Shown here piece by piece: positions 9,007-16,811 of a DNA stretch of 64,000 nucleotides. Made by a program: the position numbers and the translations under genes. The notes beneath the pieces are model-generated. The model had not been told where the DNA came from. It ran no database searches and saw only the letters and a program-made list of their open reading frames with translations. Each line of letters starts with the position of its first letter. Positions within the stretch are counted from its first letter, which is position 1. This DNA is from Anaerostipes amylophilus (GTDB lineage Bacteria > Bacillota > Clostridia > Lachnospirales > Lachnospiraceae): positions 186,001 to 250,000 of the forward strand of contig NZ_JAOQJG010000003.1 of NCBI RefSeq assembly GCF_025567365.1, given 5' to 3'.

Positions 9007-9216
9007 TTAACATAGACAATGAGAAATACATTTGCCAGCATTCATATAAGTGTCACTATCACAACAACATGCAGAACAGCCAGATAAACATAAACATGAA
9101 CATAATAAACTGCAACAATCATCGTCATCGCTATTCAGATTACAGCTATCGTCATAATCATGCCAGTTTCCATCGCAACCTTTATAATATCCAGTAAGAA
9201 ATATATTATCACGGAT
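9007..9216 (-). pseudogene. Cys-rich small frame with no standard start codon
   Basis: Minus-strand frame of 69 codons ending with TAA at 9007-9009. It encodes an Asp-rich then Cys-rich peptide with 17 Cys, including a CCC triplet and a CLC C-terminus. The frame is closed upstream by TGA (9217-9219) and holds no ATG, GTG or TTG before the late Met. A nearby ATG-AAT-CCG in another frame would join it through a +1 shift at CCG-TGA. It could be a broken gene, a frameshifted gene or a sequencing error. It sits directly upstream of the DUF5685 gene on the same strand. Confidence 0.4.
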
Positions 9217-9227
9217 TCATAATATCT

Positions 9228-9258
9228 TTATTTTTGTCCTGTGACAAGACAAAAATAA
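9228..9258. promoter_or_regulatory. Perfect inverted repeat upstream of the HTH gene
   Basis: Eleven-base perfect arms (ttatttttgtc at 9228-9238; gacaaaaataa at 9248-9258) with a 9-base centre, ending 2 bases before the AAGGAG ribosome site of the HTH gene. It is a plausible autoregulatory operator between the divergent HTH gene and the Cys-rich frame, or an RNA hairpin that masks the ribosome site. Confidence 0.5.
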
Positions 9259-9269
9259 AGGAGATAAAA

Positions 9270-9518
9270 ATGGCAAGAATAATTGATAGTAATGAAAAAA
9301 ATTTAATTGGAAGCAATCTGAAAATATTAAGGAAACAAAAAAAGATGAGTCAACAAGAACTTTCAGATAAATTAGAAACATTAGCAATATATATTTGCAG
9401 AGGATCTATTTCACGAATTGAGGATAAAAGTAGAACGGTAACAGATATAGAATTATATGGGTTATCTAAAGTATTGGGAGTTTCTATAGATTCGCTTTTT
9501 GAATATCCTATAGAATAA
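9270..9518 (+). CDS. Small XRE-family HTH protein
   Basis: 82 aa, a single lambda-repressor-like HTH with no other domain: LIGSNLKILRKQKKMSQQEL, then a recognition region around SRIEDKSRTVTDIELYGLSKVLGVSIDSLF. The ATG at 9270 is preferred over the in-frame ATG at 9234 because AAAGGAG lies 5-11 bases before 9270 and the upstream extension overlaps the inverted repeat. Likely an autoregulator of the accessory region; its targets cannot be read from the sequence. A T-run after the gene (near 9565) with a short dyad may terminate it. Confidence 0.75.
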   Translation: MARIIDSNEKNLIGSNLKILRKQKKMSQQELSDKLETLAIYICRGSISRIEDKSRTVTDIELYGLSKVLGVSIDSLFEYPIE

Positions 9519-9653
9519 GTATTTCGAGATATAGAAATATGAAAAGACAGTTTCGTGTCATATCTTTTTTTGATAAAATGTAAAGTGATAAAATGATTTT
9601 TAGTTTATCAAATATATAACAATAAGAAGATAAAAACAAAAAAGGGGTAACAA

Positions 9654-10127
9654 ATGAACATGAATAAATACGTCAAAAGCTTGATCAAAAAATATAAAAA
9701 TCCATCAATTATTGGTGAGAAAAGCATAGAAGAAGTGATTGATTATTTAAAGCAAAAATTTATCATAAAAGATATTACGCAAAATATATCAGATATTGAA
9801 ATGAAAATATGCAGGTTCAATATCATGCATTCACTCGATGGAGAGAATATTTCATCGGAAGATATAAAATTCCATGCATATCGTGTTGAAGATTCAACGG
9901 CAAGCAAGGAATATTATCAAGAAATGGATGATGAAGAGAAAATATATGTTTACATAGATGAAGCTACAGGATATATTGAATCAAATTGTAGTGGACTTTT
10001 TACAGAGTTGGCACTTTATAAAGGAATTTCACAATATGATTATGATAACAATACAGATAAACTTATAGAGTATTTAACGCATTGCAAAGATTGGGAAGAA
10101 GGGAGCAGGAGAGAGGAAATCCAATGA
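9654..10127 (+). CDS. Hypothetical protein paired with an ATPase
   Basis: 157 aa, not recognised. It is soluble, charged and predicted mixed alpha/beta, with no signal peptide or membrane segment. AAGGGG lies about 9 bases before the ATG. The stop overlaps the start of the ATPase gene by 4 bases (ATGA), so the two are translationally coupled and probably act together. The pair resembles two-gene accessory modules in which a small partner accompanies an SMC-like ATPase, but no effector motif is visible here. Confidence 0.6.
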   Translation: MNMNKYVKSLIKKYKNPSIIGEKSIEEVIDYLKQKFIIKDITQNISDIEMKICRFNIMHSLDGENISSEDIKFHAYRVEDSTASKEYYQEMDDEEKIYVYIDEATGYIESNCSGLFTELALYKGISQYDYDNNTDKLIEYLTHCKDWEEGSRREEIQ

Positions 10128-10834
10128 ATGATCAGTTTATACAGGGCATTATATTTGACTGGAACAAAATAGATGATGACAGTTACCTAAAACAAATAGA
10201 AGCATTAAAAGATGTTGAAAGACTAGAATTTCAAAATTCAATCAACTTTTTTGTTGGAGAAAATGGAAGTGGAAAGTCTACATTATTAGAAGCAATTGCC
10301 ATAGCTTATGGATTTAATCCAGAAGGTGGAACGAAAAACTATGTATTTTCTACGCATGATACACACTCCGAATTATGCGATGCCATCAGAGTTGTAAAAG
10401 GATATCGGAAGGAAAAATGGGGATATTTTCTTAGAGCAGAAAGTTTCTATAATGTTGCAACGAAGGAAGAAGAATATGGTGGAATAGATTCAGCCAGATA
10501 TCATGAGAGATCACACGGAGAAGGTTTCTTGGCATTAGCACAAAATAATCTACAGCCCAATGGATTGTATCTTTTTGATGAGCCAGAAGCGGCATTATCA
10601 CCACAAAGACAATTAACATTATTAATGGAGATATATAAATGTGCAAGAAAAGGAGCACAGTTCTTTATTGTTACGCATTCACCGATTTTACTAGGAATTC
10701 CAGACGCTGACATTTATTGTTTTGATGATGGTAGGATTCATTTATGTGAGTATGAGGAGACGGAAAGTTATCAGATTACGGAGATGTTTATAAATAATCG
10801 GGAAGTATTATTGGATAGACTTCTAAAAGAATAG
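10124..10834 (+). CDS. SMC/ABC-like AAA ATPase
   Basis: 236 aa from the ATG at 10124. Walker A GENGSGKST at about residues 45-53, ABC-type signature-like RSHGEG (about 130), Walker B LYLFDEPEAAL (about 149-159), and the switch histidine in FIVTHSPILLGIP. This is the small stand-alone ATPase type with ABC-ATPase topology and no coiled-coil insertion. The longer in-frame upstream start overlaps the preceding gene and has no ribosome site, while GAGAGGAAATCC fits 10124. It is coupled to the unknown gene before it. Possible roles include defense or DNA-end handling; none is demonstrated. Confidence 0.8.
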   Translation: MNDQFIQGIIFDWNKIDDDSYLKQIEALKDVERLEFQNSINFFVGENGSGKSTLLEAIAIAYGFNPEGGTKNYVFSTHDTHSELCDAIRVVKGYRKEKWGYFLRAESFYNVATKEEEYGGIDSARYHERSHGEGFLALAQNNLQPNGLYLFDEPEAALSPQRQLTLLMEIYKCARKGAQFFIVTHSPILLGIPDADIYCFDDGRIHLCEYEETESYQITEMFINNREVLLDRLLKE

Positions 10835-10902
10835 ATGTAGAAATTCATAATTCATGCTATACTTAAAAATAACAGATTAAATAAAAGAGGTGAGATAAAA
10901 TC

Positions 10903-11661
10903 ATGGAAAATGAAACATATATGAAACGATTAAAAGACAGACTGCAAATAGAATTTAAAAAACAGGATCGAAGCGGAGTATACGGTTATACACAGAGGAG
11001 TATGGCGTATAATTCCAATCGAATTGAAGGAAGTACCTTAACAGAGAAACAGACAGCAAGTATGTTTGAAACAGGAACTTTATATGTGGATGATCCAGAC
11101 ATGATTTTTCGAACAAAAGATATAGAAGAAATGAATGGTCATTTCAAAATGTTTAATTATGTAATGAAATGTATGGAAAAACCTTTGTCAGAAGATATCA
11201 TAAAAAATATGCATAAAAATTTAAAGGAAGGTGTTTTTGAAGATCGAGCAAATGGATATGCAATTGGTGGGTGGAAAAAGCGTGCAAACAGAGTCAGTGA
11301 TATCCAGACAGCATTGCCACAAGAAGTTCCAGAAAAGATTCATCAGTTATTAGAAAAGTATCATAACGCAGAGAAAATTACATTATACGATATTGCTAAA
11401 TTTCATGCACAGTTTGAGAATATTCATCCATTTCAGGATGGAAATGGGAGAGTCGGGCGTATGATCATTCTAAAACAATGTCTGGATCATAATATTGTTC
11501 CAGTAATCATCCGTGATATTCATAAAGCAGAATATAATCGATATCTTAATAAAGCACAGCACGAACAAGACTATAAAGGATTAGAAGCTTATTTTGAAAA
11601 AGAACAGAAATATTATCAGGAAAGCACAATCCCAATGATATTTGATTTTGATGAATTGTAG
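10903..11661 (+). CDS. Fic-domain AMP-transferase
   Basis: 252 aa. The catalytic motif HPFQDGNGRVGR (about residues 175-186) is intact, so nucleotidyl (usually AMP) transfer to a target Tyr, Ser or Thr is expected. The N-terminal segment YNSNRIEGS (about residues 36-44) matches the inhibitory helix motif (S/T)xxxE(G/N), meaning the protein carries its own inhibitor, as class II Fic proteins do. No separate antitoxin gene is needed or seen. RBS GAGGTGAG precedes the ATG. Targets are unknown. It is grouped with accessory genes (ATPase pair upstream, broken AAA/PDDEXK gene downstream). Confidence 0.88.
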   Translation: MENETYMKRLKDRLQIEFKKQDRSGVYGYTQRSMAYNSNRIEGSTLTEKQTASMFETGTLYVDDPDMIFRTKDIEEMNGHFKMFNYVMKCMEKPLSEDIIKNMHKNLKEGVFEDRANGYAIGGWKKRANRVSDIQTALPQEVPEKIHQLLEKYHNAEKITLYDIAKFHAQFENIHPFQDGNGRVGRMIILKQCLDHNIVPVIIRDIHKAEYNRYLNKAQHEQDYKGLEAYFEKEQKYYQESTIPMIFDFDEL

Positions 11662-11710
11662 AATAAGGGTGTAATTAATAGAGAGTGGACAAGAAAGGAG
11701 GTTGGGGTTT

Positions 11711-12386
11711 ATGGCTAAGAAGTTTTGTACAACAGGAACATGTATCCCGGAGAAAAATTATATGGTTGATCTTAGCAACAGGATTCAGCAGATTATCAAT
11801 CAATATATCGAATCAGGACAATACTTTACGATCAATCGAGCCAGACAATATGGTAAGACAACCTTGCTTTATCTTCTGGAAAAAGAATTGCGAAAACAAG
11901 ATTATCTGGTTTTGAGTTTAAGTTTTGAAGCTGCCGATGAAGTAGACAAAAGTTCAGACAATCAGATTTTCTTATCTTTCCTCGGACTTCTAAGAGAGAA
12001 ATATTTAAAATGCCAGCAGGGAAAAGATGTAACATTTCATTCTGTAATTCTTGCAGGTGTTTACGATATTAAAACATTAAAGTTAAAACTACATCCACAA
12101 GAAGAATCGAAATATAACAGTCTATGGAATATCGCAGATAATAATCAAATGTATATGAAGGTATCATCTGATCGAAATCAATTTATTGTATCTGGAATGT
12201 TGCAAATGCCATTGGCAATGCAAAAGTTTTATGAATATTATGAAGAAATTTATTCAGAAAAAGATCAAAAGTTTATAGAAGAAAATGGTAGGAAATTATT
12301 ATATTGAAGCACGAATGAGAGATAATAAAAGAACAGATATTATTATTGATTATAAAGGAGAATATATTATAGAAACAGTTGTATAA
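11711..12386 (+). pseudogene. Broken AAA-ATPase-like / PDDEXK nuclease gene
   Basis: The start matches the AAA-ATPase-like family (KKFCTTGTCIPEKNYMVDLSNR; P-loop remnant NRARQYGKTTLLYLLE). These proteins are normally over 500 aa and end in a PD-(D/E)xK domain. Here about 200 codons remain. The middle is missing, the first frame ends at 12307, and the second frame resumes with YYIEARMRDNKRTDIIIDYKG, the PDDEXK segment, then stops at 12386 before the usual ELK motif. At least one deletion and one frameshift have occurred. AAAGGAGG precedes the ATG at 11711. Probably no active product. Confidence 0.75.
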
Positions 12387-12389
12387 ATT

Positions 12390-12428
12390 AAAAACAGACC
12401 TAAAGTTTTATATGGTCTGTTTTTTATT
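12390..12428 (+). terminator. Rho-independent terminator
   Basis: Perfect 11-bp stem (aaaaacagacc / ggtctgttttt) followed by a T-rich tail. It may serve both the pseudogene on the plus strand and the small minus-strand gene next to it. Confidence 0.85.
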
Positions 12429-12438
12429 TAAGAAAATT

Positions 12439-12603
12439 TTATATCAACAATATAAAAACAAAAATAACAATAGAAGCAACCATCAATTTATACTCATCTG
12501 AAAAGTTTTCTTTGTTCTGTAATTTTACCAGTACATGATATAAAAAGTAAAAAAATGAAAAAAAGCATAAAGCCAAGATAAATAAAACGATAATATGTTC
12601 CAT
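12439..12603 (-). CDS. 54-aa two-helix membrane protein
   Basis: Short minus-strand gene. ATG at 12603 is preceded by a strong GGGAGG ribosome site 6-11 bases upstream; TAA at 12439-12441. The peptide begins MEHIIVLFILALCFFSFFYF and ends VASIVIFVFILLI, giving two hydrophobic helices (about residues 4-27 and 41-54) joined by a polar loop KLQNKENFSDEYKL. No family recognised. Possible roles are a small membrane regulator or a hydrophobic toxin-like peptide; neither can be supported further. It stands alone between a terminator and the AIM24 gene. Confidence 0.6.
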   Translation of the reverse strand: MEHIIVLFILALCFFSFFYFLYHVLVKLQNKENFSDEYKLMVASIVIFVFILLI

Positions 12604-12865
12604 AATAATTCCCTCCCATAATAAAAATCCTTAAAGTTTTATTTTTAAATAATATTATAAACAATAGATTTCATATGTCCAGATATCCCCCAAAAAAAAA
12701 CACTTAATGATAAAGAATCTCAACAAGAAATGATAGACATGTTTTGATACAAATAGTTTCATTTGTGGATGAAAAAGGAATATGGTAAACTGATATTAAA
12801 ATGAACAATAAATTAGAGCAATAGTTAAGAAACGTTTCTTTAAAATAACAGGAAAGGGAAAGATT

Positions 12866-13690
12866 ATGTACAAAATCAGCAATTTCAGTGACAACGACGA
12901 CGTAAAGATCATCGACCAGTCAGGACCATTTGAAGTCATCGAATATCAGAGAGACTTAAGTGTTATGCCAGAAGATGCCCAGTTAGCATTCTTCTGCAGT
13001 CAGATGAACGTAAGAAAACGTCAGCTTAAATGCGAATTATCTAAAGGAAATGTAACAATTCAGGCAGGTGCCATGCAGTGGATGGCAGGAGATGTCTCTG
13101 CGACAACAGGAATCAAAGGAGCAGGAGATTTCTTATCCAAGACAATCCGGGGAAAAGTAACGGGAGAATCTGCGATTAAGCCAGAATATACAGGAGATGG
13201 AACTCTTGTTTTGGAACCTACATATAAACATATCATTTTATTAGATCTTGACGAATGGGGTAATTCGATCGTATTAGATGATGGTTTATTTTTAGCCTGT
13301 GAATCTACACTGAAACAAAAAGCAGTCAGAAGAAAGACGTTCTCTTCTGCATTTGCAGGTGGTGAAGGATTCTTCAACCTAGGATTAAAAGGAAGCGGAG
13401 TTGTCTGTCTGGAATCCGATTGCCCAAGAGAAGAATTAGTGGAAATCACATTAGAAGATGATGTTATAAAGATTGACGGAAACCTTGCAATTGCATGGAG
13501 TGGAAGTCTTGACTTTACGGTAGAACGAGCAGGAAGATCTTTGCTTGGTTCTGCAGTGAGTGGTGAAGGTCTGGTAAATGTATACCGTGGAACAGGAAAA
13601 GTATTATTAGCACCAGTTGTGAATCAGGCAATGAAACCACAGCAGGTGGTGGAGAAAGAGCCAGTGATCGTTAGTGATGACGACGAATAA
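12866..13690 (+). CDS. AIM24 family protein
   Basis: 274 aa. The repeated beta-rich pattern with QAGAMQWMAG, GEGFFNLGLKGSG and the closing GEGLVNVYRGTGKVLLAP matches the AIM24/TIGR00266-type family, whose bacterial members have a double-stranded beta-helix fold and no settled function. Starts with AGGAAAGGGAAAG before the ATG. The Asp/Glu tail SDDDE is strongly acidic. No operon partner: a membrane-protein remnant follows. Soluble, no signal peptide. Confidence 0.75.
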   Translation: MYKISNFSDNDDVKIIDQSGPFEVIEYQRDLSVMPEDAQLAFFCSQMNVRKRQLKCELSKGNVTIQAGAMQWMAGDVSATTGIKGAGDFLSKTIRGKVTGESAIKPEYTGDGTLVLEPTYKHIILLDLDEWGNSIVLDDGLFLACESTLKQKAVRRKTFSSAFAGGEGFFNLGLKGSGVVCLESDCPREELVEITLEDDVIKIDGNLAIAWSGSLDFTVERAGRSLLGSAVSGEGLVNVYRGTGKVLLAPVVNQAMKPQQVVEKEPVIVSDDDE

Positions 13691-13753
13691 GAATATAACA
13701 TATATACAAAAGATTGCTTCATAAAAAGAAATAGCATTTGTTACAAAAAATAA

Positions 13754-13936
13754 GTAACTTTAGTAAGAAATGCCATTGCAACTTTTATTTTTACATTCTT
13801 AGCTTTTGCCATTGCACAGTTTGGATTATTAGCCGTTGTAAAACAGGGATATGCATACCTTGGATACGCAGCATTTATCACACTGTTTGTTCCATTTATT
13901 GTTCATGTGATCGCAACAAAAGGAAAAGAAATTTAA
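13754..13936 (+). pseudogene. C-terminal remnant of a membrane transporter
   Basis: Sixty codons between stops with no start. The peptide is hydrophobic (RNAIATFIFTFLAFAIAQFG, then YAYLGYAAFITLFVPFIVHV) and ends KGKEI. It looks like the last two membrane helices of a permease; the pattern QFGL...GYxYLGY is reminiscent of YkvI-type proteins. The 5' portion is missing, so it is a gene remnant just upstream of the TPP riboswitch. Confidence 0.5.
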
Positions 13937-13998
13937 AGTTTGTATACAAAAACTTGAAAATTCAAACGATTTGATCTATAATAACAAAGAAATAAAAA

Positions 13999-14081
13999 CA
14001 GGGAGCTTGTGAAACAGGCTGAGAGGAAAGTAAAACTTTCGACCTTTGAACCTGATTTGGGTAATGCCAGCGTAGGAAACG
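13999..14081 (+). ncRNA. TPP riboswitch aptamer
   Basis: Conserved thi-box blocks are readable: cagggagc, ggctgagagga, then acctgatttgggtaatgcc and agcgtaggaaa. They define the two-arm thiamine pyrophosphate aptamer. It lies upstream of thiD and a cytX-type transporter, the expected targets. Confidence 0.95.
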
Positions 14082-14101
14082 AAGATCATGAATCGCGAAT
14101 A

Positions 14102-14139
14102 TACGGAAAGTTACTAAATCAGTAGCTTTCCGTTTTTTG
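14102..14139 (+). terminator. Terminator of the TPP riboswitch
   Basis: Stem tacggaaag-ttact / agta-gctttccgt with a TTTTTT tail, 20 bases after the aptamer and before thiD. It is the transcription-off arm of the riboswitch. Confidence 0.85.
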
Positions 14140-14256
14140 TGTTTATAGGCAAGTAAATTTTATGAGAAAACAGCCTATAAAACAATGCGGTCAATTGGGG
14201 GCACCACTTTTGATCGCAATACAAAAATAATGCATAAGAGAAAAGGAGAGATACTT

Positions 14257-15060
14257 ATGAGAACAGCATTATCAATCGCTGGAAGTGATTCCAGTGGAGG
14301 CGCTGGAGTTCAGGCTGACTTAAAGACTATGACAATGAATGGTGTATTTGCAATGAGCGCCATTACAGCACTGACAGCCCAGAATACAACCGGCGTAACA
14401 GGAATCTTAGAAGCAGATCCAGAGTTTTTAAAGAAACAGATCGACGCAGTCTTTGAAGACATCAGGCCAGATGCAGTCAAGATTGGAATGGTTTCCTCGA
14501 GTGGACTGATCAAAATGATCGCAGAGAGATTACAGCATTATAAAGCGGAAAATATCGTTGTTGATCCAGTGATGGTAGCAACGAGTGGATCAAGATTATT
14601 AGAAGAAGATGCTGTAGATACATTAAAGAAAGAACTATTACCGATTGCAACGGTAATCACACCCAATATTCCAGAAGCAGAGATTCTTTGTGGTATGGAG
14701 ATTCACACGGAAGAAGATATGGTAGCAGCGGCAAAAGCAATCTATGAAGATCTTGGATGTGCTGTCTTATTAAAAGGTGGTCATAACATCAACGATGCCA
14801 ATGACTTATTATATACAAAAGAAGAAGTTTCTTGGTTTAAAGGAAAGAGGATCAACAACCCAAACACACACGGAACAGGATGTACTCTTTCTAGTGCCAT
14901 CGCAGCAAATCTTGCCAAAGGTTTTGATCTTAAGACTTCTGTACAAAGAGCAAAAGATTATATTTCAAGAGCTTTAGCAGATATGTTAGATTTAGGAGCT
15001 GGAAGTGGACCAATGAATCATGCGTTTGATTTAAAAGATGAATGGAAAGAGGAGGCATAA
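14257..15060 (+). CDS. thiD: Hydroxymethylpyrimidine/phosphomethylpyrimidine kinase
   Basis: 267 aa from ATG 14257 (AAAAGGAGAG precedes it; the longer in-frame start at 14185 lacks a site). Ribokinase-fold ThiD: N-terminal substrate motif AGSDSSGGAGVQADLKT, VVDPVMVATSG, and the C-terminal anion hole NTHGTGCTLSSAIAANLA. It phosphorylates HMP to HMP-P and HMP-PP for thiamine synthesis or salvage. Under TPP riboswitch control and followed immediately by a cytX-type transporter, implying HMP uptake and salvage. Confidence 0.93.
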   Translation: MRTALSIAGSDSSGGAGVQADLKTMTMNGVFAMSAITALTAQNTTGVTGILEADPEFLKKQIDAVFEDIRPDAVKIGMVSSSGLIKMIAERLQHYKAENIVVDPVMVATSGSRLLEEDAVDTLKKELLPIATVITPNIPEAEILCGMEIHTEEDMVAAAKAIYEDLGCAVLLKGGHNINDANDLLYTKEEVSWFKGKRINNPNTHGTGCTLSSAIAANLAKGFDLKTSVQRAKDYISRALADMLDLGAGSGPMNHAFDLKDEWKEEA

Positions 15061-15063
15061 GTG

Positions 15064-16236
15064 ATGGGAAGCAGAAGAACATCAATCTTTGAAAACGGAC
15101 TGATCTGGTTTGGAGCAGGAGTTTCATTAGCAGAAATTTTAACAGGTACAAGTTTCGCACCTTTAGGGTTTACCAAAGGATTATTAGCGATCATCATTGG
15201 ACACATCATTGGATGTGGAATGATGTTTTTTGCCGGATTTATTGGTGGAAAGACAAGAAAAAGCGCAATGGAAACTGTAAAAATGAGCTTTGGATCAACA
15301 GGAGCTTTGTTATTTGCAGTATTAAATATTTTACAGTTAGTTGGATGGACAGCCATCATGATCTATGATGGATCATTAGCGGCAGCAGGAATCTTTCATG
15401 TGGCAAACTGGGTATGGCCAGTTGTGATCGGAGGACTGATCATCATCTGGATCTTAGTTGGAATTGAAAGTTTAGGAAAGATTAATACGGTTGCAATGGC
15501 AGCTTTATTTATCTTAACCGTTGTATTAAGCTTTATCATTTTTGGACATGGATCATTAAATACGGTTGCAAACGATGGATTAACATTTGGCGCAGCTGTA
15601 GAACTTGCGGTAGCTATGCCATTATCATGGCTTCCATTGATCAGTGACTACACAAGAGAAGCAAAAGAACCAACAAAAGCAACATGGGCAAGCGTGATCG
15701 TCTATGGATTAGTCAGCTGTTGGATGTATGTGATCGGTATGGGAATCTCTATTTTCACAGGAGAATCTGATATCGCACAGATCATGGTAAAAGCCGGACT
15801 TGGAATCGCAGGATTATTAATTATCGTATTCTCAACCGTAACAACAACATTCTTAGATGCATGGTCTGCTGGAATTTCCAGTGAATCTTTATCTAAGAAT
15901 ATCAATGGAAAATGGATCGCAGTTGCAGCAACAGTGATCGGAATCATTGGAGCCATTGTTTATCCAATGGATGACATCACAGATTTCTTATATCTGATCG
16001 GTTCAGTCTTTGCACCAATGATCGCCGTACAGATCGCAGATTTCTTTATCCTTCATCAGGATTTTTCAAGAAAATCTGTATGCATTCAGAACATGCTTGT
16101 ATGGGTTGTTGGCTTTATTGCATACCGCTGGCTGATGGGTGTCGATACGATCCTTGGAAACACACTTCCTGATATGGTGATCACGATTGTTTTAAGTGTG
16201 ATCGTAAGTTTATTGCTTGGGAAGAAGAATGACTAA
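15064..16236 (+). CDS. cytX: Putative hydroxymethylpyrimidine transporter (CytX type)
   Basis: 390 aa with about 12 membrane segments; NCS1 (purine-cytosine permease) family. The start SRRTSIFENGLIWFGAGVSLAEI and the SYSTREAKEP-like segment SDYTREAKEPTKATWAS are typical of CytX. Translation coupled to thiD (4 bases between stop and the ATG at 15064; GAGGAGG within the end of thiD). Regulated by the upstream TPP riboswitch and linked to thiD, so it probably imports the thiamine pyrimidine. Terminator at 16269. Confidence 0.85.
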   Translation: MGSRRTSIFENGLIWFGAGVSLAEILTGTSFAPLGFTKGLLAIIIGHIIGCGMMFFAGFIGGKTRKSAMETVKMSFGSTGALLFAVLNILQLVGWTAIMIYDGSLAAAGIFHVANWVWPVVIGGLIIIWILVGIESLGKINTVAMAALFILTVVLSFIIFGHGSLNTVANDGLTFGAAVELAVAMPLSWLPLISDYTREAKEPTKATWASVIVYGLVSCWMYVIGMGISIFTGESDIAQIMVKAGLGIAGLLIIVFSTVTTTFLDAWSAGISSESLSKNINGKWIAVAATVIGIIGAIVYPMDDITDFLYLIGSVFAPMIAVQIADFFILHQDFSRKSVCIQNMLVWVVGFIAYRWLMGVDTILGNTLPDMVITIVLSVIVSLLLGKKND

Positions 16237-16268
16237 GCCCTTTATAAATTAACTTATATAATAATAAC

Positions 16269-16321
16269 GAAAAAATGGTTTTATATCATATACAAAATAT
16301 GATATAAAGCCATTTTTTTTA
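16269..16321 (+). terminator. Terminator of the thiD-cytX operon
   Basis: Stem of about 20 bp (aaaaaatggttttatatcat / atgatataaa-gccatttttttt) with a T-rich 3' side. Confidence 0.88.
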
Positions 16322-16654
16322 TTTAATGATCGAGGTATTACGTTAAGAAGAGAAGACCTTTCACACAAACAGATTATTAATGATCTTGGATTGGTATCAC
16401 ATAATCCGGAAGAAATCTATCAAAATACGATTTATGTTGTAAAGAAACTGGTTACAGAAGCAGGGATTGATAAAAATAAAGTTGCAGGAATTGGGGCAGC
16501 ATATTTGGCAGGAATTGCTTTGGGAATTTATGATAAAACGATTTTTGACCAGATTAAGTGTGATAAGTATGAGCCATTAATGGAAGAGGAGCGATGGAAA
16601 CATAAAAAGTATGGTTGGAAAAAAATAATTCAGAGTGCTTGTGAGAAAAATTAA
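16322..16654 (+). pseudogene. Glycerol kinase remnant with internal deletion
   Basis: One frame joins a piece of the N-terminal region (NDRGITLRREDLSHKQ, then GLVSHNPEEIYQNTIYVVKK, like the GWVEHDPxEIW segment of GlpK) directly to the extreme C-terminal region (GIGAAYLAGIALGIYDKTIF, then EEERWKHKKYGWKKIIQSA). About 350 internal residues are missing, including the catalytic core. No start codon or ribosome site is apparent. It is a decayed gene, consistent with gene loss in this stretch. Confidence 0.7.
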
Positions 16655-16676
16655 ATTAAAAATAGCACAAATCTAT

Positions 16677-16718
16677 AATGCCTTATAGGATATTTTTATA
16701 TCTTATAAGGTATTTTTC
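16677..16718 (+). terminator. Rho-independent terminator-like hairpin
   Basis: aatgccttataggatat pairs with atcttataaggtattttt across a short loop, with a T-rich tail. Confidence 0.75.
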
Positions 16719-16731
16719 TGTTCATAACCTA

Positions 16732-16760
16732 TTGACAAGTATAATTTCATTCCTTATAAT
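16732..16760 (+). promoter_or_regulatory. Consensus sigma-A promoter of the sulfite reductase/siroheme operon
   Basis: TTGACA (16732-16737), exactly 17 bp, TATAAT (16755-16760): perfect in both hexamers. Drives the SGNH gene and probably everything to 25536. Confidence 0.85.
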
Positions 16761-16811
16761 CATATTATTCCTATTAAAATTGTATGAAATATAACGAAGA
16801 AGGTGACAGAG

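Noticed and set aside
8934..9197. His/Asn-rich plus-strand frame of 87 codons
   Set aside because: It is the antisense reading of the Cys-rich frame and the DUF5685 start; composition is low-complexity and no ribosome site precedes it.
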